The notes under the pieces are model-generated. The model was given only the letters and a program-made list of their open reading frames with translations, did not search any database and was not told the origin of the DNA. Shown here in pieces: positions 27,700 through 35,747 of a DNA stretch of 64,000 nucleotides (positions are counted from its first letter, which is position 1; each line of letters begins with the position of its first letter). The position numbers and the translations under genes were made by a program. The stretch spans positions 434,001-498,000 of the forward strand of contig NZ_JACVVD010000002.1 of NCBI RefSeq assembly GCF_014534655.1, given 5' to 3'. The DNA comes from Paenibacillus sedimenti (GTDB lineage: Bacteria; Bacillota; Bacilli; Paenibacillales; NBRC-103111).

Positions 27700-28341
27700 A
27701 TGGCGAGGAAAGCAGTCACGCAAGAGCTTAGCAGAGAGAGAATACTCACGGAAGCGCGAGAATTATTCAATACTTTTGGTTATCGCGCTTTAACGATGCG
27801 CAGCATCGCAAAAGCAATGGGGTACAGCCATGGCGCGTTATATTACCACTTTAACGAGAAAGCTGAATTGTTTTATGCGTTAATTAAGGATGATTTCTCC
27901 ATGCTGCTGCAGCGTCAGCGGGAAATGGTGCTCCGTGAGCATGGTTTCACGGTAAACCTGCTGCAGAAGCTGATGCTGGAGTTCATCTGGTTTGGTCTGA
28001 GTAATCCGAATCATTATGAAATGATGTTCATGATCCACGAGCCTGAGCTGCAGCAATACTCACGTACGGAGCAAGCCCAGTGCCTGGAAATGTTCGCTAT
28101 CGTCCTCAGACAGGTGCTTTCTGGTCAACCGGAAGCCGAGAGCAAGAAATTCACGCTTCCATGGAATTTGTTTATGTCATTACACGGCCTTATTTCGTAT
28201 TGTATTCAATTTAAACTTACTTACGAGGATGCGCGTAAACTGGCGGAAGAACAAGTTCGCCTCATATGCGCAAGTCTGAATCTGGATGCGCTGGAGCAGC
28301 AGCGTCCGCATGTAACGCTCGTCAACATAGAATCTGCATAA
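27700..28341 (+). CDS. TetR/AcrR-family transcriptional regulator
   Basis: 213 residues. The N-terminal helix-turn-helix is typical: RILTEARELFNTFGYRALTMRSIAKAMGYSHGALYYHFNEKAELF. The ligand domain (residues 75-200) is helical with no recognised specificity. It stands alone with a terminator behind it. The nearest possible target is its own promoter; the upstream YigZ gene is unlikely. GGAGGG precedes the ATG by 7 nt. Confidence 0.9.
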   Translation: MARKAVTQELSRERILTEARELFNTFGYRALTMRSIAKAMGYSHGALYYHFNEKAELFYALIKDDFSMLLQRQREMVLREHGFTVNLLQKLMLEFIWFGLSNPNHYEMMFMIHEPELQQYSRTEQAQCLEMFAIVLRQVLSGQPEAESKKFTLPWNLFMSLHGLISYCIQFKLTYEDARKLAEEQVRLICASLNLDALEQQRPHVTLVNIESA

Positions 28342-28373
28342 CTCATCTAGGCCTACTTAAAATAAAGCAATGA

Positions 28374-28428
28374 AAAAGTCCTTGTCTAAGGTTTGCTGAT
28401 TCAGCAACAAGACAGGGACTTTTGATTT
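28374..28428 (+). terminator. Terminator after the TetR gene
   Basis: Stem AAAAGTCCTTGTCT / AGACAGGGACTTTT around a second inner stem (TTGCTGA / TCAGCAA), with T-rich 3' sequence. Confidence 0.85.
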
Positions 28429-28519
28429 TGATGCCCCTCTCTCATTGACTTGTTGTCAGCTTGCCCGATTTATTCTACAATGAACAAATATATTCGGTTC
28501 AAAGGAGTTAAGCAACAAA

Positions 28520-29152
28520 ATGCCCAAAAAAATAACGCCCACCTTTTATTTCATTGGCAATCACCCTATATTAGACTTTATAAATACAAAAATACCCGTT
28601 GACGGTCGAACTGTCGACTTGCTCGAAACGTTCGCGAATGTACTCGACTGGCTATGTAAAGCGGGCTTGTTCCGTACGGATGAAGTGATCGCTTACGAAC
28701 TTAGATGGGGAAATAACGATCAAGGAACTCAAGTGCTGGAAGCCGTCACTAAGCTTCGAAGCAGTTTGCTGACGATCATCGAAAAAGGCAAGAATGGAGA
28801 AAAGGTGCCTGAGTCCTGTATCGAAAACATAAATAATCTGCTTAAAGAACAAACGGTGACAACGAAACTTATACAGAATGATAACGGATTTGTTAAAGAA
28901 AAACATGTTCATATTCAAACGCCGCTTGATATTCTTATTCCAATTGCAGAGGCGGCTGGTGATTTTTTTAGCAATTATGATCTTGCCTTAGTTAAAAAGT
29001 GCGAGAATCCGGAATGTGTGCTGTACTTTTATGACAACAGCAAAAACAGTACGCGCCGGTGGTGCAGTCAAAAAACTTGCGGCAACAGGATGAAGGTTAC
29101 GGCTTACCTGGAACGACAACGGAATAAAAATGAAGCGATGGGCGAGTCTTAG
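28520..29152 (+). CDS. CGNR zinc-finger / ABATE-domain regulator
   Basis: 210 residues. The N-terminal part (FYFIGNHPILDFINTKIPV, DLLETFANVLDWLCKAG) is the ABATE stress-response-regulator-like domain. The C-terminus is the CGNR zinc finger: CENPECVLYFYDNSKNSTRR followed by WCSQKTCGNRMKV, with four Cys ligands in CxxxxC...C...C spacing. The family is presumed to regulate transcription. AAAGGAG is upstream. The terminator overlaps its stop codon, so the following FMN protein has its own promoter. Confidence 0.9.
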   Translation: MPKKITPTFYFIGNHPILDFINTKIPVDGRTVDLLETFANVLDWLCKAGLFRTDEVIAYELRWGNNDQGTQVLEAVTKLRSSLLTIIEKGKNGEKVPESCIENINNLLKEQTVTTKLIQNDNGFVKEKHVHIQTPLDILIPIAEAAGDFFSNYDLALVKKCENPECVLYFYDNSKNSTRRWCSQKTCGNRMKVTAYLERQRNKNEAMGES

Positions 29153-29178
29153 AATTTAAATCTAAGGCTCGTTTTTTA
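29143..29178 (+). terminator. Terminator overlapping the end of the CGNR gene
   Basis: Stem CGAGTCTTAGA / TCTAAGGCTCG with ATTTAAA loop and a six-T tract; the stop codon at 29150-29152 lies inside the stem. Confidence 0.85.
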
Positions 29179-29194
29179 ATTCCCAAAATTAAAC

Positions 29195-29223
29195 TTTACA
29201 AGTTAAAAAATCTATTTTATAAT
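29195..29223 (+). promoter_or_regulatory. Sigma-A promoter of the flavoprotein gene
   Basis: TTTACA (29195-29200), 17-bp spacer, perfect TATAAT (29218-29223). It lies 40 bp before the start codon of the next gene. Confidence 0.7.
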
Positions 29224-29263
29224 ACCCATAACAACATTATGATGGTTAAAAAGAGGCGATCAT

Positions 29264-30148
29264 ATGACCGATGTCTACCATTCAGGGGAATTGACTGTAC
29301 AAAAGATGGCCGGAGCCGAAGTAGCGGCGGAGCAAAACGGAAGAGGCATAAAGAAAAGTATTCCAAAGGGTGCCATAGCTTTTCTGGAAACCCAATCATT
29401 GATTATTACAGCTTCTGTTGATAAAAATGGAAGGGTTTGGAGCTCGGTTTTGACAGGAGAACCAGGATTTTTGCATGTGGAAGATGAGGAAACGTTAAGG
29501 ATTCGATCGAACCCGGTTTTGAATGACCCGCTGATTCACAATCTGAATTCGAACCAAGAAATCGGCTTGTTGGTGATTGATTTTAGCAGGAGGATCAGAC
29601 TAAGAATGAACGGAACGGGACGTTTCGATGAGGACCAACAACTTGTGGTACAAACCGAACAAGTCTATGGGAACTGTCCGAAGTACATCCAAAAAAGATC
29701 ACTGCTTCCCAATGGTGTTTTCCATAGAAAACAGCAATTTGAACATCACTTTGTCAATTTGCCCCCTAAACAACAAGAATGGATTCGTCAATCGGACACG
29801 TTCTTCATTGGGAGTATGAGTTCAGAGGGAAAACTCGATGCTTCTCATCGGGGAGGGTCACCCGGATTCGTGAAGGTATTCAACGAACGAACGCTCATTT
29901 TTCCCGATTATTTCGGAAATTCCATGTTCAATACATTGGGAAATATTTATAGCAATCCGAGTACCGGCATTTTATTTATGGATTTCGACTTCGGACATTC
30001 CTTACAACTAACGGGGCGATCCGAGATCATTTGGGACGAAAAAGAAATCTCCCAATTTCCGGCTGCGGAAAGGCTAGTTCGCTTAGAGATCGATGAGGCT
30101 CTTTATACGGAAAATAGTACACAGTTAAGTTGGATACAGACCCAATGA
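29264..30148 (+). CDS. Pyridoxamine 5'-phosphate oxidase-like flavoprotein
   Basis: 294 residues with two split-barrel halves. The first half contains AFLETQSLIITASVDKNGRVWSSVLTGEPGFL and the FMN-site-like IGLLVIDFSRRIRLRMNGTG; the second repeats the pattern in SDTFFIGSMSSEGKLDASHRGG and GILFMDFDFGHSLQLTGR. Such two-lobed proteins are annotated as pyridoxamine 5'-phosphate oxidase family, with probable FMN binding and unknown substrate. The middle part QVYGNCPKYIQKR is a family hallmark. A DsrE gene follows 68 bp later. Confidence 0.88.
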   Translation: MTDVYHSGELTVQKMAGAEVAAEQNGRGIKKSIPKGAIAFLETQSLIITASVDKNGRVWSSVLTGEPGFLHVEDEETLRIRSNPVLNDPLIHNLNSNQEIGLLVIDFSRRIRLRMNGTGRFDEDQQLVVQTEQVYGNCPKYIQKRSLLPNGVFHRKQQFEHHFVNLPPKQQEWIRQSDTFFIGSMSSEGKLDASHRGGSPGFVKVFNERTLIFPDYFGNSMFNTLGNIYSNPSTGILFMDFDFGHSLQLTGRSEIIWDEKEISQFPAAERLVRLEIDEALYTENSTQLSWIQTQ

Positions 30149-30216
30149 AAGGTGGTGAGAGGTATACAATTGGGCCGGAAGTAAAGCAATACATTTGAAA
30201 ATTAGGAGGAGTTACA

Positions 30217-30582
30217 ATGGCAACAAACAAGTATTTGATTATCATCCAAGCGAATCAACAAGATGTGGGCAAGGCCGTACACGGGTTATTATATGGGCAA
30301 GAACTGCATGAGGAAGGTTTCGAAGTTGACATTCTTTTTGATGGTCTGGGGACGCAATGGCCCAATGAATTCAGTAAGGCGGATCATCCGTTTAACCCGT
30401 TGTTTAAGCAAGTCATGAAATCAGGTATTATCAAAGGCGGATGCCAAGCGTGCTCGGGATTTTTTGAGGTGGAGGAAGAAGTCAAAGAAGCGGGTCTTCC
30501 GCTTATAGGTGCTGAAAAGACAAGTGGACACATTCCATTCGCTCAATACATAAAAGAAGGCTACCTGCCTATTATCCTATAA
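30217..30582 (+). CDS. DsrE-family protein
   Basis: 121 residues, small alpha/beta fold. DsrE/DsrF/YchN-like features: YLIIIQANQQDVGKAVHGLLYGQEL at the N-terminus, FEVDILFDGLGTQWPNEF, and Cys residues in IKGGCQACSGFFE where sulfur-transfer relatives carry reactive Cys. TTAGGAGGAG is an excellent ribosome binding site. It may be co-transcribed with the flavoprotein, which would suggest a redox or sulfur-stress role (inference). Confidence 0.85.
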   Translation: MATNKYLIIIQANQQDVGKAVHGLLYGQELHEEGFEVDILFDGLGTQWPNEFSKADHPFNPLFKQVMKSGIIKGGCQACSGFFEVEEEVKEAGLPLIGAEKTSGHIPFAQYIKEGYLPIIL

Positions 30583-30599
30583 AACAATAAAGCATGAAC

Positions 30600-30648
30600 A
30601 AAGTCCCTGTTAAAGGCTGTTGGTACAGCGCATGACAGGGACTTTTTG
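30600..30648 (+). terminator. Terminator after the DsrE gene
   Basis: Stem AAAGTCCCTGT / ACAGGGACTTT with a T tract. Its arms resemble those of the terminator at 28374-28428, so the two may be related copies. Confidence 0.85.
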
Positions 30649-30742
30649 TTATGCAGGCTTTTTTTCTATTAGAACCCCCCAAAAAATGTAAATTGCACGA
30701 AAATATATGAGGGTAAGAAAGAATGTAAGGAGGAGCGATCGA

Positions 30743-32392
30743 ATGAAGTCAAAGGTCTTATTTTGCACAGCGATTTTAAGCCTAATGATAACGGGAGCAG
30801 CATTCGCTAAAGAAGAGCACCCGAACAAGCATGCGGAGAAAAAGACTGGCTTAGAAAATGCACTCGAACGTGGTAAAAAGAATGAAACGGCCCGGGAAGC
30901 TATACGTCGGGCAATGGAGCGAAAGCAAGGAAAACACGATGATAAAAAGTGGACGAACGAGCAGCGGGCTACCGCGGACTTGAAAGAATTGGAGATTACA
31001 TTCGGCGGCACCGATTCGATAGATCGAGTCACTCAGGCAATGGCGCTGCCGCTAGCAGGAACTCATGGTTCCACGATCACTTGGGTATCGAGCGCCCCCT
31101 CGGTTATTTCCAATGACGGGCAAACTGTAATTCGACCTTCCGCAGGGCAAGGAGATGCAGTAGTAACGCTAACTGCCACAGTTAGTTACGGGGACGTCTC
31201 GCAAACCAAAACGTTTACCCTGACCGTTAAGCAACAGAACTCGGAAGCTGGGCGAGTGGCCGCAGATAAAGCGGCATTGGCCATTACATTCGGCGGGACG
31301 GATACGGCAAGCAGTGTAACACAACCGTTATCCTTGCCGCTTAGTGGAGCAAACGGTTCCACGATCACTTGGGTGTCCAGCAATGCTTCGATGATTTCGA
31401 ATGACGGTAAAACGGTAAATCGTCCAACAACAGGACAAGGGGATGTCGTGATTACTCTCACAGCCACCATAACCTATGGCAGCGTTTCGGATACCAAATC
31501 TTTCTCTCTGACAGTTAAGTCGTTATTTACAAATGCTCAAAAAGTAGCCGCGGATAAAGCGCTGCTTACCATCACATTCCGAGGAACAGATACGGCAAGC
31601 AGCGTAACGCAGCCATTGACATTGCCACTAAGCGGACCAAACGGTTCCACGATCACTTGGGTATCCAGCAATGCATCCGTCATTTCGAATGACGGTAAAA
31701 CCGTGCAGCGACCTTCCGTTGGAAGTGGCGACGCATCGGTAGTACTAACGGCGATCTTAACGAATGGCAGCTCGTCGGATGTTAAAACCTTCACTTTGAC
31801 GGTAAAACAGCAATTGACGGGCGTGCAGCGGGTTGCCGCAGATAAGGCGGCGTTGGCCATTGTTTATGGAGGGACGGATACGGCATCCAGTATCACTCAA
31901 GCATTGACACTACCTATTGCAGGCGTCAATGGTTCGTCCGTCACCTGGATTTCGGGCAATCCATCCGTTGTTTCGAATGACGGTAAAACTGTAAATCGCC
32001 CGGCTGCCGGACAAGGGGATATAACGGTAGTTCTTAATGCAATCATCTCGGCCGGGGGCTATTCCGATGCAAAGTCCTTTACCGTGACGGTAAAACAGCA
32101 ATTGACGGAAGCACAGCGGGTTGCTGCAGATAAGGCGGCGCTGGCCATCGCTTTCGGGACTTCCGATTCCGCTTCGAGCGTAAGGAGCAATATCGGTCTG
32201 CCTGTGAGTGGGCCAAACGGTTCCAATGTCGTTTGGATTTCGAGCAATACGGCAGTTATCTCTAATAGCGGTGTCGTCACCCGACCGGCTGCAGCCAGCG
32301 GAGATACCGCGGTTATCATGACGGCTGTCATTACGAGCGGCGGGTATGCCGAAACTAAAGCATTTGTGTTGACGGTAAAGCAGCTTCCTTAA
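30743..32392 (+). CDS. Secreted protein with five atrophied bacterial Ig-like (aBig_2) repeats
   Basis: 549 residues. Signal peptide (KSKVLFCTAILSLMITGAAFA), a charged Lys/Glu-rich segment of about 50 residues, then five tandem domains beginning at bases 30965, 31253, 31541, 31829 and 32117. Each of the first four is exactly 288 bp (96 residues); the last is cut at the stop. The consensus includes VAADKAAL, ITFGGTDTASSVTQ, GSTITWVSSN, VISNDGKTVNRP and TLTVKQQ. Such Ig-like arrays usually space or display a surface function; no catalytic domain or sorting motif is present, so the partner or ligand is unknown. Start ATG 30743 has AAGGAGGAG upstream. Confidence 0.88.
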   Translation: MKSKVLFCTAILSLMITGAAFAKEEHPNKHAEKKTGLENALERGKKNETAREAIRRAMERKQGKHDDKKWTNEQRATADLKELEITFGGTDSIDRVTQAMALPLAGTHGSTITWVSSAPSVISNDGQTVIRPSAGQGDAVVTLTATVSYGDVSQTKTFTLTVKQQNSEAGRVAADKAALAITFGGTDTASSVTQPLSLPLSGANGSTITWVSSNASMISNDGKTVNRPTTGQGDVVITLTATITYGSVSDTKSFSLTVKSLFTNAQKVAADKALLTITFRGTDTASSVTQPLTLPLSGPNGSTITWVSSNASVISNDGKTVQRPSVGSGDASVVLTAILTNGSSSDVKTFTLTVKQQLTGVQRVAADKAALAIVYGGTDTASSITQALTLPIAGVNGSSVTWISGNPSVVSNDGKTVNRPAAGQGDITVVLNAIISAGGYSDAKSFTVTVKQQLTEAQRVAADKAALAIAFGTSDSASSVRSNIGLPVSGPNGSNVVWISSNTAVISNSGVVTRPAAASGDTAVIMTAVITSGGYAETKAFVLTVKQLP

Positions 32393-32410
32393 TACTACTT
32401 TTAACTATAG

Positions 32411-32449
32411 ATTCAATAAACCCGTCCGGGAAGGACGGGTTTATTGAAT
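32411..32449. terminator. Strong bidirectional terminator hairpin
   Basis: A perfect 17-bp stem (ATTCAATAAACCCGTCC and its complement) with a GGGAA loop, 19 bp after the stop of the Ig-repeat gene. Confidence 0.85.
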
Positions 32450-32533
32450 TTAGGTGCGAAATTGACCTCCCCAGAATCAGGCAATCAGAAAATGGAAAGA
32501 TTATTAATTGAACAAAGAGGAGGATGAACCCCT

Positions 32534-33340
32534 GTGAAACTAACACCGGAACAACGGATTACTCTGCACGGTTTTAATAACCTTACCAAATCCCTAAGCT
32601 TCAATATGTATGATATTTGTTACACCAAAACCAAAGAAGAACGGGAAGCCTACATAGCCTATATCGATGAGCAGTACAATGCGGAACGGTTAACCGGAAT
32701 TTTAAAAAATGTATCTGACATCATAGGCGCACATGTGCTGAATATCGCTAAACAGGACTTTGTGCCGCAAGGAGCCAGTGTAATCGCGTTGGTATCGGAA
32801 GAGCCTGTCGTCGAAGTTCCGACGGAATCGTACGATGAATCGCCCGGACCGCTTCCTGACTCCGTTGTCCTGCAGCTGGACAAAAGTCATATCACGGTCC
32901 ATACCTATCCCGAGTACCATCCTGATGAAGGGATCAGCACTTTTAGAGCAGACATAGATGTGTCTACCTGCGGGGAGATTTCTCCGCTTAAAGCGCTGAA
33001 TTATTTGATTCACTCGTTTGATAACGACATTTTGACCATGGATTACCGGGTTCGCGGCTTCACCAGAGACATAAGCGGACATAAGCTATTTATTGACCAC
33101 GAGATTAGCTCCATTCAGAACTACATTCCCGATGAGGTCAAAAGCCTTTACGACATGATTGATGTCAACGTATATCAAGAAAACATTTTTCATACTAAAT
33201 GTAAACTCAGAGATTTCGATTTGAATAATTATTTGTTCGGGTACATGAAAGACTCGTTAAGTAAAGAGGAACAGATGGATATAACGGAAAGACTTAAATG
33301 GGAAATGGACGAGATCTTTTACGGGAAAAATATAACCTGA
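32534..33340 (+). CDS. speD: S-adenosylmethionine decarboxylase proenzyme (E. coli-type, long form)
   Basis: 268 residues. Makes decarboxylated AdoMet, the aminopropyl donor for spermidine. The pyruvoyl-generating cleavage site is visible as [13 protein letters not shown], where Ser becomes pyruvate, followed by [21 protein letters not shown]. The N-terminal part ([22 protein letters not shown]) and the length match the E. coli class rather than the short 120-residue B. subtilis SpeH. GTG start with AGAGGAGG upstream. No spermidine synthase is adjacent. Confidence 0.93.
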   Translation: MKLTPEQRITLHGFNNLTKSLSFNMYDICYTKTKEEREAYIAYIDEQYNAERLTGILKNVSDIIGAHVLNIAKQDFVPQGASVIALVSEEPVVEVPTESYDESPGPLPDSVVLQLDKSHITVHTYPEYHPDEGISTFRADIDVSTCGEISPLKALNYLIHSFDNDILTMDYRVRGFTRDISGHKLFIDHEISSIQNYIPDEVKSLYDMIDVNVYQENIFHTKCKLRDFDLNNYLFGYMKDSLSKEEQMDITERLKWEMDEIFYGKNIT

Positions 33341-33467
33341 ATAACCTCTAAACGCGGTCTGGCTGCCTTGAATGGCATCGATAGAGTTTTTTTTACAAAA
33401 TCCCTTCACTACATTACAATGGAGACAGGTTAGAACTCGAACCAAGAGAAGGGATGAACGAAAAACG

Positions 33468-33692
33468 ATGGATTTGAAAACATGGTCGGAAGAAAATGTG
33501 GAATTTATGTTTGAAGAAATAAAAAAGAAGCTGCGCATGGCTACCGGCGGGTCGATCAAAGCCTCGAACGTCAAAGAGGAAGTCTATGAGGACTTGAAGG
33601 ACTTATACGATTTGGTCGTTAGCAAAGATAATTTCAGCATCAGCGAAATCGATGCAATTACTTCTGAGCTGGGTAAAATTCGTAAGGCTTAA
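33468..33692 (+). CDS. UPF0435 / DUF1128 protein (YfkK-like)
   Basis: 74 residues, helical. WSEENVEFMFEEIKKKLRMA, KEEVYEDLKDLYDLV and FSISEIDAITSELG closely follow B. subtilis YfkK (UPF0435). Function unknown, cytosolic. The start is set by homology (MDLKTWSEENVEFM); the frame is open 32 codons further upstream without support. AAGGGATG is a weak, distant ribosome binding site. Confidence 0.85.
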   Translation: MDLKTWSEENVEFMFEEIKKKLRMATGGSIKASNVKEEVYEDLKDLYDLVVSKDNFSISEIDAITSELGKIRKA

Positions 33693-33805
33693 GAAGACAC
33701 CTGCGTATTTTTGCAGGCTATTGGACAGCTATACAAGCGATACCCCCAACACAACCGTACACTGTAGAGCAATGTATCTCTGGTTGCTGGAGGAGGTGGA
33801 CGTTC

Positions 33806-34114
33806 GTGGTATCCAAAATTCGTAAAGAAGATGTTAGAAAATTGATCGGAAAACAAATCCTCGCTGTTAAAAAGGACGGAACTAAAGTTGCCGGCAAATT
33901 GGTACGTATCAGCGGCAACACGCTAATCGTTGCTCCGCAAAAAGGTAAGAAAGTCCAAACAAAAGCAATCGTTCCATTGGTTCTGTTTGATCTGCTCGCT
34001 ATCGGTACTGCACCTTATGCATATGGTCCTTATGGCTATGGAGGCTTTGGCTATCCGTATGGGGGAGGCTTCTACGGAGGCGGCTTTGGCTTCGGTGGTC
34101 CTGGTTTCTGGTAA
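33806..34114 (+). CDS. Lsm-like small protein with Gly/Tyr/Phe-rich tail
   Basis: 102 residues starting at GTG 33806 with AGGAGGTGG upstream. Residues 1-60 look like a small beta-barrel of the Sm/Lsm or spore-coat DUF2642 kind: VRKLIGKQILAVKKDGTKVAGKLVRISGNTLIVAP. Residues 68-102 are almost only Gly, Tyr, Phe, Pro and Ala (ending FGFGGPGFW), a composition common in spore coat and exosporium proteins. A coat or crust role is inferred from that tail and the nearby germination genes. The family is not firmly recognised. Confidence 0.7.
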   Translation: MVSKIRKEDVRKLIGKQILAVKKDGTKVAGKLVRISGNTLIVAPQKGKKVQTKAIVPLVLFDLLAIGTAPYAYGPYGYGGFGYPYGGGFYGGGFGFGGPGFW

Positions 34115-34130
34115 TAATGATAGGAAAAAC

Positions 34131-34177
34131 GGCTGTTCCTAAAGCAAAGAATGTCGCTTAGGAATAGCCCTTTTTTC
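34131..34177 (+). terminator. Terminator after the Lsm-like gene
   Basis: Stem GGCTGTTCCTAA / TTAGGAATAGCC followed by CTTTTTT. Confidence 0.88.
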
Positions 34178-34246
34178 ACTTGACGAGATACAAAATGTAT
34201 CTTAAAGTAACACTAAAGATCAACTGCCAGTTCGGGGATGAAAACC

Positions 34247-34726
34247 ATGAGTAATTCGAGACGAAAGCCATCTTTTACCTCAGATGCTAATATTATAGAC
34301 GTTTATAGTCTGATCAGAAAAACGCTGGCAGCGGGCAATACGATTGATATCGCTTCAGCGGGCGACAGCATGTTTCCTTTGATCAAGGAGGCAAGCATGT
34401 GTTCATTCGCACAAATTATCCCCTCCGAGTTGAAGAAAGGGGATATTGTGCTGTTTGCAAGCGCCGATCACCGTTTGATCGGGCACCGGTTTATGGGAAG
34501 AGATTCAGTCGGCAATTACATTTGCAAAGGTGATGCGAATCTGCACCCCGATGCGCCTATAGAGGAGTCTCAGCTTATTGGCAAGCTGCAATTCATACGC
34601 CGTAACAATTATGTGCTCCACGCCGACGGGTGGATTTGCTCGATATGGGGCTTCATCATCAGAAGCGTTCCACTGCTCCCCCGTTTGTTCCGTAAATACC
34701 TGCTTCTTACCTCCATTAAACAATAA
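34247..34726 (+). CDS. S24/S26 (signal-peptidase-like) protein
   Basis: 159 residues. It contains the Ser motif of signal peptidase I (AGDSMFPLI), then KKGDIVLFAS and RLIGHRFMGRDS, where the general base position is His instead of Lys as in SipW/ER-type peptidases, and NYICKGDANLHPD. An N-terminal membrane anchor is missing; a hydrophobic C-terminal stretch (FIIRSVPLLPRLFRKYLLL) could associate with membrane. Relatives are found near peptide-maturation or spore genes, but no substrate is visible here. ATG 34247 is preferred because GGGG is 9 nt upstream; ATG 34238 directly abuts it. Confidence 0.75.
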   Translation: MSNSRRKPSFTSDANIIDVYSLIRKTLAAGNTIDIASAGDSMFPLIKEASMCSFAQIIPSELKKGDIVLFASADHRLIGHRFMGRDSVGNYICKGDANLHPDAPIEESQLIGKLQFIRRNNYVLHADGWICSIWGFIIRSVPLLPRLFRKYLLLTSIKQ

Positions 34727-34856
34727 GTATTCTCTCCGTTTGCATTACGCTTCACTATTTCTCGAATTCAGCACCATTCCGGTTTATTGCGAATAGGCTA
34801 ACATACAGGTTTCAGCGGTATGGGCTGGAACCTACCCTTAGACAGGAGTGAGCAGC

Positions 34857-35099
34857 ATGCCTAGTTCCATAGTCTTCAATATGATTAATGTGAACAGTTT
34901 AAATACGAATGCAAACATCGGGATCGGTGAGAATGCGCAATCCAGCTGGGATTCACACAGTAAAACAAACGTTGGCACCGGTGAAAACATCGGAGTCGTC
35001 TGTACAGCAAATATGGTGAATATCATCTATGACAATGACTTTATTGACTCACCTATCAATGATCAAGACTTTAAGCCGGCTGTTACTAACCAAGCGTAG
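34857..35099 (+). CDS. GerPA/GerPF-like spore germination protein
   Basis: 80 residues. The core pattern NMINVNSLNTNANIGIGEN, S..K.NVGTGENIG and YDNDFIDSP resembles small GerP proteins, which sit in the inner spore coat and let germinants through. ATG 34857 has ACAGGAG 8-9 nt upstream. A sigma-K-like -10 (AATAGGCTA at 34792-34800, consensus CATANNNTA) lies about 55 bp upstream, weak evidence. It forms a two-gene unit with the next paralogue. Confidence 0.68.
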   Translation: MPSSIVFNMINVNSLNTNANIGIGENAQSSWDSHSKTNVGTGENIGVVCTANMVNIIYDNDFIDSPINDQDFKPAVTNQA

Positions 35100-35108
35100 G
35101 TGAGCTAT

Positions 35109-35387
35109 ATGTGGAGAACACCGGCTGAACTATCGGAACTAACTTTAAAGGAGCCTCCTCTTATACAGTTTGATTCCATAAATGTCTACTCTATAGAAAA
35201 TTCGTCAGGTATCTTCATTGGAACAAATATGCAGGTGAACTGGTCGGCAAGCGGCAAAGAAAATAGCGGGCTGGGCTCCGTTAGCGGAGAATATAATGTG
35301 GTAACGCATAATATGAATACGGTCTACGATAACGATATCATCGATGCGCCCTACACGAAGGGAGACCTCATTATCGGTCGTGTTTAA
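35109..35387 (+). CDS. GerPA/GerPF-like spore germination protein, second copy
   Basis: 92 residues; same pattern as the previous protein: INVYSIENSSGIFIGTNMQ, S..KENSGLGSVSGEYN and NTVYDNDIIDAP. ATG 35109 has AGGTG 6 nt upstream, which overlaps the previous stop codon, so translation is probably coupled. Its last 17 bp overlap the 3' end of the convergent minus-strand paralogue. Confidence 0.68.
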   Translation: MWRTPAELSELTLKEPPLIQFDSINVYSIENSSGIFIGTNMQVNWSASGKENSGLGSVSGEYNVVTHNMNTVYDNDIIDAPYTKGDLIIGRV

Positions 35388-35745
35388 AATCTTCTTCCGC
35401 GACTTCGGTCTCCTGGGGCTTCGCCGCTTGTGCAGCCTGCACGTTTTGTGCGGTTGAATCGAATCCGGCAGCCTGCGCTTGATTCGCAATCATCTGCTGT
35501 ATCCATTCCGGTGTATCATTGTCGTTTACATTAAGCATATCGAGGAAATCCGAATCATTGAGCATAGAGCGTGTGCCGACCAGCTGATTATGGTCGCCTT
35601 CGACAGAACCGAAGCCTTGGACGGTTTTTTGGTTGCTTTCGAAGTCGGTCGGCCAGTTATTGCCCATATTGATGCAAGACGCGCTTTCCACGGATCCGAT
35701 TCGGATCGAACCGATGATGAACGTTGGCGACATAAAGGATGACAT
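35371..35745 (-). CDS. GerPA/GerPF-like spore germination protein with acidic tail
   Basis: 124 residues. The N-terminal 70 follow the same plan (FIIGSIRIGSVESASCINMGNN, S..KTVQGFGSVEGDHN, LNDSDFLDML), then an Ala/Gln/Glu-rich tail of about 50 residues ending EEDFKHDR. ATG 35745 has AGGAGGTG 7 nt upstream. Third gene of a minus-strand operon; its ribosome binding site lies inside the end of the GerPC-like gene, giving coupled translation. Convergent overlap of 17 bp with the plus-strand paralogue. Confidence 0.65.
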   Translation of the reverse strand: MSSFMSPTFIIGSIRIGSVESASCINMGNNWPTDFESNQKTVQGFGSVEGDHNQLVGTRSMLNDSDFLDMLNVNDNDTPEWIQQMIANQAQAAGFDSTAQNVQAAQAAKPQETEVAEEDFKHDR

Positions 35746-35747
35746 GT

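Noticed and set aside
30965..32392. Regular 288-bp direct repeats considered as a CRISPR or satellite
   Set aside because: They are in-frame protein repeats; unit length and coding nature exclude CRISPR.
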